Assembly: GCA_001584585.1 (NCBI GenBank)
Contig: LSYV01000057.1
Span: 359,822-423,821, forward strand
DNA length: 64,000 bases
Source: Gonium pectorale
Taxonomy: Eukaryota > Chlorophyta > Chlorophyceae > Chlamydomonadales > Volvocaceae
Direction of reading: 5' to 3'
Made by a program: the position numbers and the translations under genes. Every line of letters begins with the position of its first letter. Position 1 is the stretch's first letter. The notes under the pieces were generated by a model. The model had not been told where the DNA came from. It worked only from the letters and a program-made list of their open reading frames with translations, and ran no database searches. Shown here piece after piece: positions 11,053-23,212 of the stretch.

Positions 11053-13040
11053 CTAGCGCTGGTGCCGGCGAGCTTCAGCACAGACCCACGCATGCACCCT
11101 CCGGCGCTTCTCCAGCAGGTCAACCTTGTACTTCGACGCTGGGTCCTCGGCAGCCCACCCTGCTGCCCGAGTCACAGCCGCCGTGGCCTTTTTGACTGCC
11201 TTCGGCCAGTCTATGGGACAGCCCGCCGCCAGCAGCCACGACGTCAATGTAACTTGGTTATTGTTGACCGCCTTAATGCACGCGTTGAACGCGCGCCCAG
11301 CCGGGCCCCAGGGGCAGCCCAGCCGCCGCAGGCACTCCAGAGTGGCACAATCCCCCTCCTCAACAGCAAGTACAAAACTGTAGCCGCCTTCCTGCGGGGC
11401 AAATGTGCAGCGGGAAACAAGATTAGGTCTGCCACCAGGCATAGGAGTATATACACCGAACGCACTAAAAGCGCTAGAGCATTAAGCGGTGGGAGTCCAA
11501 TTAAGGGAACCTGCCACCTCCCGCCAGCAGTATCAGCAAAGTTCCCGGCGCAGCGTGACGCCCTGCAGAATCACGATGCAGCCCTTGCGCCTTGAACCGG
11601 AGCAAGCACAGAAAAGCCCGGTGCATCGAATGAAGCAGGGACAACACATGGCGCGTGGCCAGCCGCCCTCCTCCACAACCCACCGGCATGGGGCAGCCCC
11701 GCTCCGCCAGCCACTCCAGCGCCGCCTCGCAGCCCGACCTGGCAGCCGCCGCGAAGGACCGCTCATCCCAGGGGCAGCCGCGCTCCCGCAGCCAGGCCAG
11801 CAGCTCCACGCTGCCCGATTCCGCCGCGGCCCGGAACAGCTCCTCGTCCAGTGGCGGTCCCAGGCCCGGGGTCTCCACCAGCCAGGCCAGCACGTGCAGG
11901 TGGCCGCTGCGTGCGGCATAGTTAGCTGCATATTGCGCGCCAACACACCGGCCCGCAGCGTGCAGCGCCTGCAGCACGTGCAGATGCCCCTTCCCGGCCG
12001 CTGCGCACCACACATCCGGGAGGCTCGTGTCGGCCGGCCACCCTTCAGCCAGGAAGAGCACTGCGGCCGCGTTGCCCGCGGCGGCAGCGGCCACGAGGGG
12101 TGCGTTGGCGCCGTATCCGTCCTCAGGGCGCCTGGGGTACCTCCGCTGCGCCAGCCAGGCGAAGCGCTCCAGCGCGTCCGGCCGTTTGGCTGCTGCTTCG
12201 AAGGCTATCCAAGCTTGTGGGAAGCCCTGGGACTCGAGCCACTCCGGCCCGCCAATCTGGAGTGGAACTGCCGGCGGCGGCTGCGACCGCATTGATAAGA
12301 GCCTCCTCCAGCCCCTCTCCACCGTCTTCCTCCTCCCAATCGATCTCCATACCGTCAAGCTCGGCGAGGTATCGCTGGAGGGCCGCCAGGTCGCACCCCT
12401 CGGCGACGGCACACACCAGCTTCCATGCGTCACAGCCGCAAAACTCAGATGGCTCCAAATCCTTGTACCGCCGCACCATCCATTCCAATACGTGGATGTG
12501 GCCAGCCTGGCCGGCGGCCACGGCGCCAGCCAAGAAGTTGTGACTCACTCCTGCCCAGCTCGTCAGCTCCTCGCACAGCGCCAGGTGGCCCCCCGCCGCG
12601 GCACCCTCCACAGCGCGCCGCATGTCGCAGCCCAGCTCCTCCAGCATCGCACACGTTCCCACCTGCCCGGCCTTGCCAGCAGCGTAGCCGGCATCAGCCG
12701 TCGCCCGGCAGGCGACGGCACGCGCCGCGATGGCCAGGTTGGCGGTGGCACCGCTCGCGGCGGTAAGGCGCAGCAGCTCGCGCCGCTGGGCCAAAGTCAG
12801 CTCGCGTATCGCGCCGGGGCGGCCCCAGCGCCACGCGAAGGCGTGGTGGGGCACCGGCTCCGACAGCCGCACGGTCGTGAAGTCGGGCGTTCGAAGCACT
12901 GCCGCGGTGGTCTTGTCCACCACGCGCAGACTGCATGCAACCTCATTGCGAGGCAGGAAGCAAGCTATGCGATCTACGATAGATGATATCCAGATGCGGG
13001 CAGCTGTCGTCGCGCCATGGCCTCGGATCGGGGCGGCCAT
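11053..13040 (-). pseudogene. F-box-like/ankyrin copy 3, 5-nt deletion
   Basis: Paralogue of copy 2 in duplication unit B. Start chosen at MAAPIRGHG by alignment with copies 2 and 5; the frame is open to 13253 but the extra codons are not shared. Exon 1 is 11684-13040, exon 2 is 11053-11391, with a 292-nt intron (donor GTGGGTT, acceptor CCGCAG). Near 12246 five nucleotides are missing in the conserved DWRAKxEWLES segment, so the frame leaves the family sequence and returns only in another frame (WLESQGFPQAW onward). No other lesion was seen. Ankyrin-like units before and after the break are well preserved. It could be a very young pseudogene or an allele; an assembly error is possible but less likely. 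Confidence 0.8.
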
Positions 13041-13724
13041 ATTGCTTTGGTTCAGGAACGGATGATCCTTGGTCGAACACAATAGTACAGTAATGACGAT
13101 GATCATGTTGCGATTGTCTGATTTGAAGCCACGCATTTGAAGCCACGCAGTACAGCCGTGTGAAACCGGATCGAGCTGAGTGGCACTGGATCGGAGCAGC
13201 AGGCCCCACGAATCCGCGATCATTTCATCTAAATGCATAGGCCTCCTGTCCAAGCCGAAGGACTTGCTGCACTTTCCTCAGGCCCACACACCTCCCCGAG
13301 TGACAGAACACAAGTCAAACCTGTATCGACATTCGAATGGTTGCATTCGAGGTTGACGGAAGGGCGATAGGTGCCCAGGGCAGTGAAACCTCATTGCCCT
13401 GAGCCCCCCCCCCCCCCCCGCTGACTTGAGTCCTGCCAACCCGGGGCAGTTCACGATTCCCAAAAGCGTCGATAAGGATCGAGGCGCCCTGCACAGTCCT
13501 CCCACACACGGCGACAAGAGCATGTACTGCCACGTGCGTTGTGGCCGCTCCTCAAGTTCCTGAACAGCCCCAACCATGCCAGACCGGGTGTGGCCCCAGC
13601 CCGCCAGCCAGACGCCAGCCTCCGGGTCCGAGCGGCCAATCCCGACGGTGACCGGTAGATAAGCTAATGTGACGCGCAAACATGTCCACGAATGCAATGC
13701 CAGGCACGTTGGCTCCCCTAGGAG
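13041..13724. other. Intergenic between ankyrin copies 3 and 4
   Basis: Short spacer between two - strand paralogues, holding the copy 3 promoter side and the copy 4 3' side. No coding signal; it contains the C16 tract listed separately. Confidence 0.6.
13404..13419. repeat. C16 homopolymer
   Basis: Sixteen consecutive C on the + strand upstream of ankyrin copy 3. Length is probably unreliable in sequencing. Confidence 0.9.
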
Positions 13725-15763
13725 CTAGGGTCGACGCGCGGCCGCTTCCGCGCGGAGCCACGCAAGCACCCTGACGCTCTCCTCCCGCCGGCGCGCCCAG
13801 CGCCCCCAGTCCATGCCCTCCGAGGCCTCCTGCACCCTGCGGTGCGCCTCCGCCTCGATCGCCTGCACCAGCCCGCCGCGCCAGTGCAGCGGGCAGCCGG
13901 ACGCCACCAGCCACGACATCACGGGCACCCCGCCGGCAACGCCGCTGTCGAGCAGTCGTCTGGCCGGCCCCCAGGGGCAGCCCAGCCGGCGCAGGCCCTC
14001 CAGTGTCGCCACGTCCACCGCCTGTGCAGCCACCTCATAGGGGGAGCCGTCCTCCTGCGGGCGGTACGGTAGGCGCGCAGAGACCAGGACAGGAGCAGAC
14101 GTGGCGTTCCGCCGAATGCGGTCCAAACGAGACGGCCCAAGGAGAGAGGCGAACTCTGCCTCCTCCATCGCATCAGCTGCCATACCGTCACTGTGTGAGA
14201 CGGTGGCGGGGTTCCGGCAGCTGGGAGTAGGGGAACTTGGGAAATGGGGGCGAGGCACGGACGCCGAAGCGACGCTGAAGCTACCCCAAGCTCGGCAGTG
14301 AACACACGATGCTGGCAAAGGTTTGTGCGCCGCACGCGACTGACACATCGCGTTACGCTGTTTGAAGCCAGGTTAGGTGAACTGTTGGTCCGCCCGCAAC
14401 CCACCGGCATGGGGTAGCCCCGCTCCACCAGCCACTCCAGCGCCGCCTCGCAGCCCGACTCCACGTCGGCTGTGAAGGTTCGAACGCCCCAGGGGCAGCC
14501 GCGCTCCCGCAGCCAGGCCAGGAGCTCCACCCTGCCCGACCCTGCCGCGGCCTCGAACAGCTCCTCATGCAGCGGCACCGCGTCCAGGCCCAGCGCCTCC
14601 TCCACCAGCCAGGCCAGCACGTGCAGGTGGCCGTTGCGTGCAGCGCCACTGCTGGCTCCGTGCGCGTCAAAGCGCCGGCCCGCTGAGTGCAGCGCCTGCA
14701 GCACGTGCAGGTGCCCCGATACAGCAGCGGCCCCCGCCACGTCTGTGAAGTCCGGGCTGGCTGGCCAGTCCTCAGCCAGGCACAGCACCGCCGCGGCATT
14801 GCCCCCTCTAGCCACTCCCCGCAAGGACACGACTAGTTTACCTCCATCTGGCCTGGGGTATCCCCGCTGCGCCAGCCAGGCGAAGCGCTCCAGCGCGTCC
14901 GGCCGTTTGGCGGCTGCTGCGAAGGCGCGCCAGGTTTGTGGGAAGCCCTGCGACTCGAGCCACTCCACCTTGGCCCGCCAGTCGGGCGTGTGGCTGCCCG
15001 CGGCGGCGGCCAGGACACACAGCTGCGACTGCTCAACCCACCCTTGGGCTGCCCGTCGCTGTCTGGTCCATTTGGCAAGGAAGCGTTGCAGGGTTGCCAG
15101 GTCGCAGCGCTCCGCCACGCCCTCGCCGATCTTCCACACAGCCTGCGAGCTCGGCCGCATGCCCTCGTCGCGCCGCATCATCCACTCGGCAACGTGCACG
15201 TGGCCGGCCTTGGCGGCAGCCACGGCGCAGATGAAGAGATCGTGGCGGACGCCTGCCCAGCGAGAAAGAAGCTCCTCGCACAGCGCCAGGTGGCCCCCCG
15301 CTGCGGCGCCCTCCACTGCACGCCCCATGTCGTAGCCCAGCTCCGCCAGCATCGCGCACGAGCCCAGCTGCCCCGCCTTGCCGGCAGCGTAGCCGACCTC
15401 AGCCGTTAGCGGACAGGCGACGGCTCGCGCCGCGAGGGCCAGGTTGTCGGTGGCGCCGCTCGCGGCTGTTAGGCACAGCAGCTCGCGCCGCTGCGCCCGC
15501 GTCATATCGCGCATCGCGCCGGGGCGGCCCCAGCGCCACGCGAATGCGTGGTGGGGCACCGGCTCCGACAGCCGCACGGTCATGAACTCGGGCGTCCCGA
15601 GTATCGCCGCGGTAGCCTTGTTCACCACGCGCAGGCTGCATGCCAACCCATTGCGCGGCAGGAGACAATCCAAAATGCCGGGAATCAGTATCTCAGGAAG
15701 CGACGTGCCGGAGCTCAGCATCGCGTCGGGGTTTGGCACCGCGAAGTCCATTATTCGGATCAA
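13725..15763 (-). CDS. F-box-like/ankyrin-repeat protein, intact copy 4
   Basis: Exons 14405-15763 and 13725-14054, intron 350 nt at the family position (donor GTGGGTT after GYPMP, acceptor CCGCAG), phase 0; 562 aa. A second in-frame ATG at 15751 (MDFAVPN) aligns better with copy 1's MDASVLM and may be the true start. The N-terminus is F-box-like (ILIPGILDCLLPRNG), followed by RLSEPVPHHAF, then ankyrin-like units (GAAAGGHLALCEELL, GHLHVLQALHSAGRR, GHLHVLAWLVEEALG, GRVELLAWLRERGCPWG). The hinge that is acidic in other copies is basic and Gln-rich here (KWTRQRRAAQGWVEQ). No frameshift or stop. Function unknown; by analogy with F-box/ankyrin architectures it could be a substrate adaptor, which is inference. 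Confidence 0.82.
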
Positions 15764-17929
15764 TTAGGCGAAGGAATATGAATTGTATGGTCGACTCAAC
15801 ATAGCTACGCTTTGTCCACCTTGTTGCCGGCATGTGAAATCCATGGATTCAAGTTTCGCGAGGGGCACGTTCGCGGTTTGGACAGCTTGAGGGGGCACGT
15901 TCCCGTCGCTTGGTTACCCTCACGGTCTCCTCGCACCGAACCCTGACCCTTCGTGCGCCCTGTGTCACCCCCGCCCTGACTGCCCTGAACAGACTCAACC
16001 CACCCCACGCATCAGAGCACGCCGGGCCTGCGAAACTACGGCAGTAACCCTGCCATTTCCGTACCGATTCCGAGTTGGTCCTCTGATTGGAAAACCTCCG
16101 CCTTACGCAGAGAGACGTGTGGTCGTGTAGGGTCACACGAGGCGGAGGAAGCCTGTTACGACCCTGAGTAACCCATTGTTGTGGTGGTGTGAGCCTCGAA
16201 GGCCCACTACTAAGGCAATCCTGCCCTAAAACGTGGTAAAGAAAGTACTTCGCTGTTACGGTTCGTAACAAAGTCACGGAATAAGAGCGCTTCCCACGCT
16301 TCCTACAATGCGCTCGTGAAAACGCTGTTCACCCCACACGGCACAACCACTCCCGGTAAGAATCGCGCAGACCCCAACGTACCTTGTTCCCAGTCGGAAC
16401 GCGCGTGCGCAACCGGTTGTCAAACGTGGACACGGATGTATGCACGGACAAGGGCGCAAGGGAAGCCTGCCAATCAACCATGCAGAAACCGTAGCCTCTA
16501 AAATGCCGGTGCCAAATAGCTTTATCGGTTACCGTTACGCATATGCGGGTCGTCCGTAAGGAGGCCACGGACGTAGAGCAGCTGTTTGGAACCAGGGCCT
16601 TAACCTTGCCTGGCGCAGCTAACGGGCATCATGAAGTGTCCCTACCTGCACTCGCGCATTCGAGGCTTTTGACAGCAGAAAGAGCATGTGGCCGGCGACC
16701 CATAGTTCACATCTCGCCCGTAGCCAAGACCTCCAAGACCGTTGGGAACTTTGCCTGCCCTTCCCCAAGCCCGAAGCTGGAACGCAACACCTTGGCGTGT
16801 GAGGAGCTCGTTGCCAAGCGCTGATTAATGCTACGCCGACAGGTGGCTGTGGATGGCTACGACGACGTACTACAGGACTGACAAGGAAGAGGGAACCATT
16901 TCAACAGGACATAAGCACCCGACGGCGCGCCGTTCCTCCAGCGATTCAAATTAGGATGGGAGAGGAGTGGTTTCCAGCTTGAAGCGTAGGCTCCAGGGCT
17001 GCTGCCACAAGCAGTTGGCGGCACTTACGCGTCGCAGCTTGTGGCCCCCCTCTTAGCAGGGCGCCCCGCAGCAAGCCGGCACGACCGCCAGCAACAACCC
17101 CGCGTGTTTAGCCATCGAACGGAAATGCACACACGATTGACTGCGCACTCTTCTCCCGCCCGGCATCGCCCGCAGGGCATGTTGCGAAGCGACCGAAACC
17201 CTCACCACAAGCTTGCGCCTTGCCTCACGTCGGCTCTGGTACTGATCGGCCCAAACCAGCTTACCGGCCTTCAGCCGCCCCGACTCCCCGAGAGCCACCA
17301 GCATTGCACATCGACACACTTGTCGCAACCTGTTTCTTTGCACTCCACAGCAGTCGCATGCGTCACGCACGGTCTGCTCCTAGTCTGCCTTCGAGGATAG
17401 GTCATGTAGGCCCCGGCAGCCCCAGCGCCCTCTGCATCACCGCGATTCACCTGGGCGGCGCCGTGCTGCATTGGCGCCGGCCGGGTCTATTGCGGAGCCA
17501 TCGCCAGCCCGCATATCGCCAACCCAACCCATCAGCACGCCATCCTGACGACCCAAGGCCGGGCCGCGGACCACCGGGCCACCTGCGGCCCAAGAAGACG
17601 CATTTCGTCCATGCCCCTCCCCCCCAGGCTCTGACGGACGTGTAACCTGTAAGAAGGCCCATGGGCCACCGCTGTGACGCAGTCTCAGCGTGCTGCGTGG
17701 CGAACGCCGCCCCTGCTCACGCACGCGCCTACCCGCTTGCCAATTAAGAATACACGCGCGAAGAAGGCCGCTGACAGCGTAATGTGCCCTGACCCGTCCT
17801 TCTCCTGTGCCCATGTGTTGCCCCCGTTCGCCTCCTCCTCTCCCCGCAGGCTTCCCCTCCAACCCCGCCCTTTCTTGCCCCCCTTTCCGCCCGCTCCTGC
17901 CGCTCTGCGCGCCAGCACGCCCCGCCAGT
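15764..17929. other. Intergenic between ankyrin copy 4 and DRC10
   Basis: About 2.2 kb without a supported exon. Open frames are short and unrelated to anything I recognise. It should hold the copy 4 promoter and the DRC10 3' UTR; no TTACA (TGTAA on -) was found close to the DRC10 stop. Confidence 0.5.
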
Positions 17930-20900
17930 TCATTTCTTCTTCTTGGCCGCCTTCTTGGTCTTCTTGCCGCCCCCGCTCTTGAGCGCCTTGCGCACGCGGT
18001 ACCCGCGCCACCAGGCCTGGATCACGATGGCCGCCTGCACGCGCCGCGCCTCGCGCATCTCGTCGAACTCGGCGCGCTCGCGCTCCTCGGCGGCCCGCAG
18101 CTCGCGCTCCTTCTTGAGTGCCGCCTCCATCTTGTACTTCTCCTCCGATTTCTTTAGCTCCAGCAGGTCGCGCGCGTGCTGCTGCTTGAGGAGCTGCAAG
18201 GGGGGAAACGCGAGAGGAGAGGGGGAGGGGAGCGGAGGGAAGAGGGCGGGTTGGAGGGGGTTGTGTCGGGTTGTGGCACACCAGCGTAAGCAACGCGCGG
18301 ACGCGAATAATGGGGGGGCTGAGGGAGGGCGCATGCCCCGCCCGGGTGCGGCAGTGCTTGTACCCACTGCCTTACGCAGCGGAGCCGTGCACAGGCGTAC
18401 CCCGCAGCCCATACACCAGTTCCAAGAGGGCCTTGCGCCAAGGGTCCCTGTCGTAGTAAAAATGCCTGCTCCAGCCGTGCCACTGCCTACCTCGAGCTCC
18501 TTCTCCCGGGCCGCCAGGTCTTCGTCGTGCTTGGTAGCCCAGTTGACGCTGTCCTCCTGCATCTTGGACGCGATCTGCCGGAGGAACTCCGCCTGCGGGG
18601 TGGGAGGCGCACCGGGGCGGGGCGGGTGGGGCCGTGCGTGCGAGCCAGTACGACAGCCCCGGAGGGTGGCGGCCGCCGTGGCGGGCAGCGCGGTTACCTT
18701 GCTCTGCCGCAGAAAGCAGCAGCGCGCCCTGTGCCGTGTGCCCCGCCACCAATCATCCGCCAAACGCCATCGAAAGCGCCTTAACGCTAGCTGCCTGCCC
18801 GAGTAAAACGTCACACACGCACCTGAGTTGCGTGAACGGCCTTCTCGATGTCGATCTGCTGCTGTACGAGCCCCAGCTCCTTGAGCAGGTCCTCAAGCTG
18901 CGGCACAGGAGGGAGATGGGGAAGGTGGGGAAGGCGGGGAGGGGGGATGTGCGCAGGAAACACGGAGCCAGCATCACTCCCCTACACTGCGTTTAACATC
19001 CGCAGCACCCTACCTCACCCACCCGTCTACCGGACAAGCTGGTCCGCCCCAGAATGCCCGCTGCAAGCGCCCCCGCCCATAACCCGCCACCCGCCCACTC
19101 GCGGGCGCGCCCCGCTTCATCCGTGAAGCGCTTCTCCGTCCGGCGACACCCCGCCTTCCCACACACCTGCGTGCGCTGCAGCCGCCGCTCGTGCTCATTG
19201 GCTGACGTGAGGTCCTTGCCCAGGTAGCGCGTGGACACGGCGGTGTCCATTTTGAGCGACTTGAGCTGCTCCTTGAGCGCGATCAGGCCGCGCTTCTTGT
19301 CCTTCATCTGTGGGGTGGAGGAGGCGGGATGCACGCAGTAGGAGAGCAGCGTAAAACGGAGGAAGGTGGGAGGGTGCAACGGAAAAAACGGCTTGCCGCG
19401 GCTGCGGGGCGAACGCGGGTCGTACGGCACTCCCTCGGGGCCGCGATTGGAACACCGGCACCCTACGGGCGCCGGCGGACCGAAGGCAAGACTGGCTTGG
19501 CCGCCGGATGGGAGACTACAGGTGGATACCAGCGCGCTCCAATCAACCGTTTGCTTCTGAAACCCCCGTTCCCGCCTGCTAGCTGCCCCTCAACCAGACG
19601 TAACCCTGCTTTCCCCGCTCAGCCCCACCCCTGGACCCTCACCCTCCCACTGTCTGCTCTCTCCACTTCTCCGCGCTGGACCCCAGCCGTGCACCGCGCG
19701 CCGCCGGCCGCACCTTCTCCTCGTGGTCCAGCTTCTCCTCGCGCAGGTCGTTGCGCAGCTGCCGCACCGCCGAGGTTGTCATCTTCTCGCGCTCGATGGT
19801 CTCCCGCATCGCCTGCTCGCTGGCCTCCTGCGCCATCACGCTCTCCAGCAGCGGCTGCATCTTGCCAAACACCTCGATCTCGTTCAGGCAGCCCGACAGC
19901 AGCAGCTGCAGCGCCTGGCGCTCGCTGGCGACCTGGGCGGTGGGCGGCGGTGGGCAGCGGGCGTTCAGTTGACTGCGGTGAGGCGGCCGCACTGCCATCG
20001 GACGGGGCTGATGTCAAACGCAGGCGGCGGTGGGCTCTTAGTTTCCGGGCCCACTGCCGCCTCACATGATTTTGGGAGGGTTAAGCCACTTGGGCACCTT
20101 GCCCGAAGCCGCGCCACGCTGGCACCCAGTCACCCTACGTTGGGGATGTCCCCACCCGAGCAAGCAACCCTGTCAGGGCCCCAGACCAGCTCGTGGATTG
20201 CCCCGGATTGCGCACCCACACCCAGGAAGAGGCCGCCGACCAATTGCTGGGCATATACCCCGAAACCCAGATACGCGAGCGACGATCGCCCCTGCCCCGC
20301 AAGCCAGGCCAGGAGCCAGGGGCCATCCAGACAGGGTCGAGGCACGGGCCAGAGCCGTCCGCCGGTGACAGCCTCCTATCGCTCGCTTCCATGCGCCGAA
20401 CTGCCGACTTCGCGTGTCAACCGAAGCCTGGTGGCCCCTGCCACGGCCCCGGCCCTTCTTTCCCGTTCCAGCACCCGTCCAGACGGGTGGCGCTGGGGTC
20501 GGCGACGCGTGGCATGGACGCCGGTTGCCCTGGCCGCCCGCCCTCCGGGCGCGCAGCTGCAGCTGCAGCTCGGTGCCTGCTGACGGACCGCTGCTGGCAC
20601 ATCACCACGCGGAGCAGCCGTCATCCGGCTGCCGACAAAACCCTCCACCCCGCATGGCCCCTCTCCGTCGGGTGCCTCCGGCCCTCCCCGTCGCCCTCCC
20701 CACAGAGACCGCCTCGCCGGGCATGCCCACGCACTTTGAGCATGTTCTCCGCCACGTTGGGGTTGTCTTTGAGGTTGCGGCATAGCTGCTTTGTGCTTTG
20801 CCGCAGCGCCTCCGCCACCTTGGTCAGCTCGTTCTGCGATCGGGAATGGAGTCGGCCACAACTGGTGTGATTAAGAGGGCCAGGGAAACCCCGATAATCA

Positions 20901-21684
20901 GCGCCAAGCTCTTGGTGCTGCAAGCGAGATACAGGCAGCCAGCATGTCCCTAGTTCACTCGCGCCCAAAACAGTAGGAGAGCAGGAGTGCAGGGGCGTGG
21001 GAGTGGAGGAGAGAGTGCCGCCCTTCCTGCATGCGCCCCCTCCAGAGCGAGCGGTTTCTGGACCCCCATTCCGTCCCGCACATGGGCGCCGCACGCATAT
21101 GCGCGCGCGGAGCGCACCTGGTTTTCAAGCAGCTTGGTCTTGTTGGGCTGGTGCCGCAGCACGTGCTGCAGCGCCACCAGCTCCTCAAAGCGCGCTTCCA
21201 GCTTCTTCTGCTCCGCAATCATGCGAGAGATCTCCTCGCCCACGCTCTGTGTGAGCTCGTGGGCCTGCACTTTGGGATCCACGGTGATAACACCAACGAG
21301 CGCCAGCTTTTCGAGCGTCTGCTTGAGAATGGCGTACAGCTGTGGGCGGGAGAGAGGGTGCAGGGGGTGGAGTATACGATTAGGGCATGGTGGTGACCCG
21401 TAACGCGGAGTGCGGTGCAGGGAGTGGGGTGGGTAATTGGGCCTAGGTTAACGGTGGATGTTGCAGGTTTTGGGCACGCAACCCAGCTCAGTCCACAAGA
21501 GACCGAGAAGGAAGCTTTCAAGCCAATAGCTTGAGAGCGACGCTCCTGCGGTTGCGGGGGCCGCGCGCCGCGCCCGCGTGCTCACATGTGTCGCCTCGAG
21601 CGGCGTGAGCTGCTGGCATTTCTCAGTTGCCTGTCGCATGATCTCCGGCGGAATCTTCCCACCCGTATCCCCTATGCCGACCAT
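17930..21684 (-). CDS. DRC10: Dynein regulatory complex subunit 10 (IQCD homologue)
   Basis: Subunit of the axonemal nexin-dynein regulatory complex, which links doublet microtubules and tunes inner-arm dyneins in cilia. Exons 21586-21684, 21118-21339, 20735-20833, 19714-19932, 19167-19307, 18823-18897, 18491-18592 and 17930-18193 give 406 aa, close to human IQCD length. Most of the chain is predicted coiled coil rich in E/K/Q. The segment LRQSTKQLCRNLKDNP aligns with IQCD LMQQIKDSTKNVLRLLLSNP, which separates it from the related IQCG/DRC9. Near the C-terminus is an IQ calmodulin-binding motif, IQAWWRGYRVR (377-387), followed by a lysine-rich tail (KKTKKAAKKKK). Start at MVGIGDTGG; an upstream in-frame ATG at 21747 is possible. 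Every intron is phase 0. Confidence 0.9.
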
Positions 21685-23212
21685 GGTAGCTGCCCTACGC
21701 GGGCTGCGCTCTAGAAATTGGTTCGGAACTTTCCTACTAAGTCCCAACGTAAGAGCTCAGCGCGTCACGTCATCATATCAGCAGCATGAACGAAAATCCA
21801 ATTAGAGAATGCGGGTGCGTCAAAGCAAGTTGAGCACGATGCTTTTCCTTCGTGTAAGAGCGATATAAAACTAAGCCTCTGCTACATGAATATGCTTTGT
21901 ATGGACCTCTTCATGCCTCCCATGCCGTACGATGTTGCTGTGTGTTTCTGCCCCGACCATCTCGGCGTGCTCAGGTGCGTCGTTGCTGTGCAAAGCAGCG
22001 AGGCACGGCACTGACTTGGGTTGGTGTTATGGCCGTGGGGTGTAGGCAGATGCCCGCCGGACCCATTTCACGTTGTGGGAGCTCGGTGCAGGGCTGTTAC
22101 AGTGCCCAGCGAACTAATTGTTACGATTGCAGGTGTTGGGCTTGCCACCTTGCCTAACAGACGCACAGCCCCAGGCATCCTGCAAACCTGACACCGCCGC
22201 TCGCAGACACGGGCCGACCGGCAGATATTTGGCGTTCCTCGCATAGGCCTGCCATACCTAATTCTGATTAATGGTAAAGGCGACGGCGTTTCTCCCGCTT
22301 ACCATCCTTTCGCCCCTTCCCCACGGCTCAGAATCCTTTCATGCCGCCTCCCTGCTCTCATCTCTCTGTTACGGGGTTACCCCAACAGCTCCGCCGCCAC
22401 CCTCTCCTGACCGCCAGGTGCCGCGCCACCACGTCGCCTTCCCCGCCGCCGCTGCCCGCCTTGCCCTCCCGCCGCTCCTGCCCGCAGCCTGGCCATGCCC
22501 CGCCGCCAAGCGCGCCTGCGGCACCAGCGGCAACATAGGCCTTAACAACAAGCGCGCGAAGGGCAGGCGGCGCTCCTGGAGTAAAGCACGAAAACGAGGC
22601 CGAGCGGGACTAACACATGCGGTACTAAGCCCCCTGTGTCTGCGCGAAAGCATTGCGTCATGGCGATGGCCGCAAGGCTCTGCCTGAACACAACTACCAC
22701 TGCTGCTGATGCTAGAAGACGGAGAGCACGGAGGACCGGCGCCCCGGTACCTAACGCATCAAAACCGACATGCCTTTCAGTTTACTTTAGCAAGAACACC
22801 TTCATACCCATTTACCCCCACTCACCCGCCCGCCCACGTCACCAGCAAACGTAAATCAACCCAAAAGAACCCCCCAACTCTCTCACCCCTGCGCTGTCAC
22901 AGCATGTATAACACGTTGCCCGTCCCACAGGCGGTTATCTGGTGGATAAACAAGATACACTGACAACAGTACGTGATTATGGGGCTGTAGACTAGGGTTG
23001 TTGGCCAACGTTCCGCTGATGAACACTACATGGTGTGACAGCCAGCCGTTTCCAGCAACGAACATGTGTAGACGCTCTAATTCCCAGCTCCAATATATGA
23101 TTTAGCCCTGCAGCAGCCGCGTGTGATGACCTAAACGCTGACGGCATCGCCTGCTGAGGCCGGGGCCACCGCGTTGTGCTGCGTTGAAGCCTCTTGTCGC
23201 CATCTGCTGGGC
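21685..23212. other. Intergenic between DRC10 and uncharacterised gene
   Basis: No functional exon found. The region holds the decayed duplicate of the TPR gene's last intron and exon (22312-22917). A TTACA at 22097-22101 would be a TGTAA signal on the - strand, but it lies over 1 kb beyond the neighbouring stop codon. Confidence 0.55.
22312..22917 (-). pseudogene. Decayed duplicate of TPR-gene intron 9/exon 10
   Basis: About 600 bp matching 26560-27212 in the same orientation: the 3' flank, exon 10 and intron 9 of the TPR gene, stopping at the exon 9 boundary. The acceptor (GTGCCGCAG) and the terminal CTGTTGGGGTAA are retained. The exon copy has a 1-nt deletion in the AGGAGCxGCGGG stretch and a 10-nt deletion in the segment encoding AVLEQQE, so it cannot encode the original C-terminus. 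Confidence 0.85.

Larger units (their letters stand above)
8855..13167. repeat. Segmental duplication, unit B
   Basis: Direct-repeat partner of 2691-7481: exon-2 fragment (+), spacer, then ankyrin copy 3 (-). The offset drifts from about 6.2 kb at the left end to about 5.7 kb at the right end, so unit B has lost roughly 0.5 kb net. Confidence 0.75.

Noticed and set aside
10133..11056. 307-codon + strand frame in the unit B spacer
   Set aside because: Broken in the homologous unit A spacer at about 4.1-5.4 kb and without a recognisable domain.
19639..19998. IQCG/DRC9 as identity of the IQ-motif gene
   Set aside because: The C-terminus fits both families, but the N-terminal half (LRQSTKQLCRNLKDNP region) aligns with IQCD/DRC10.
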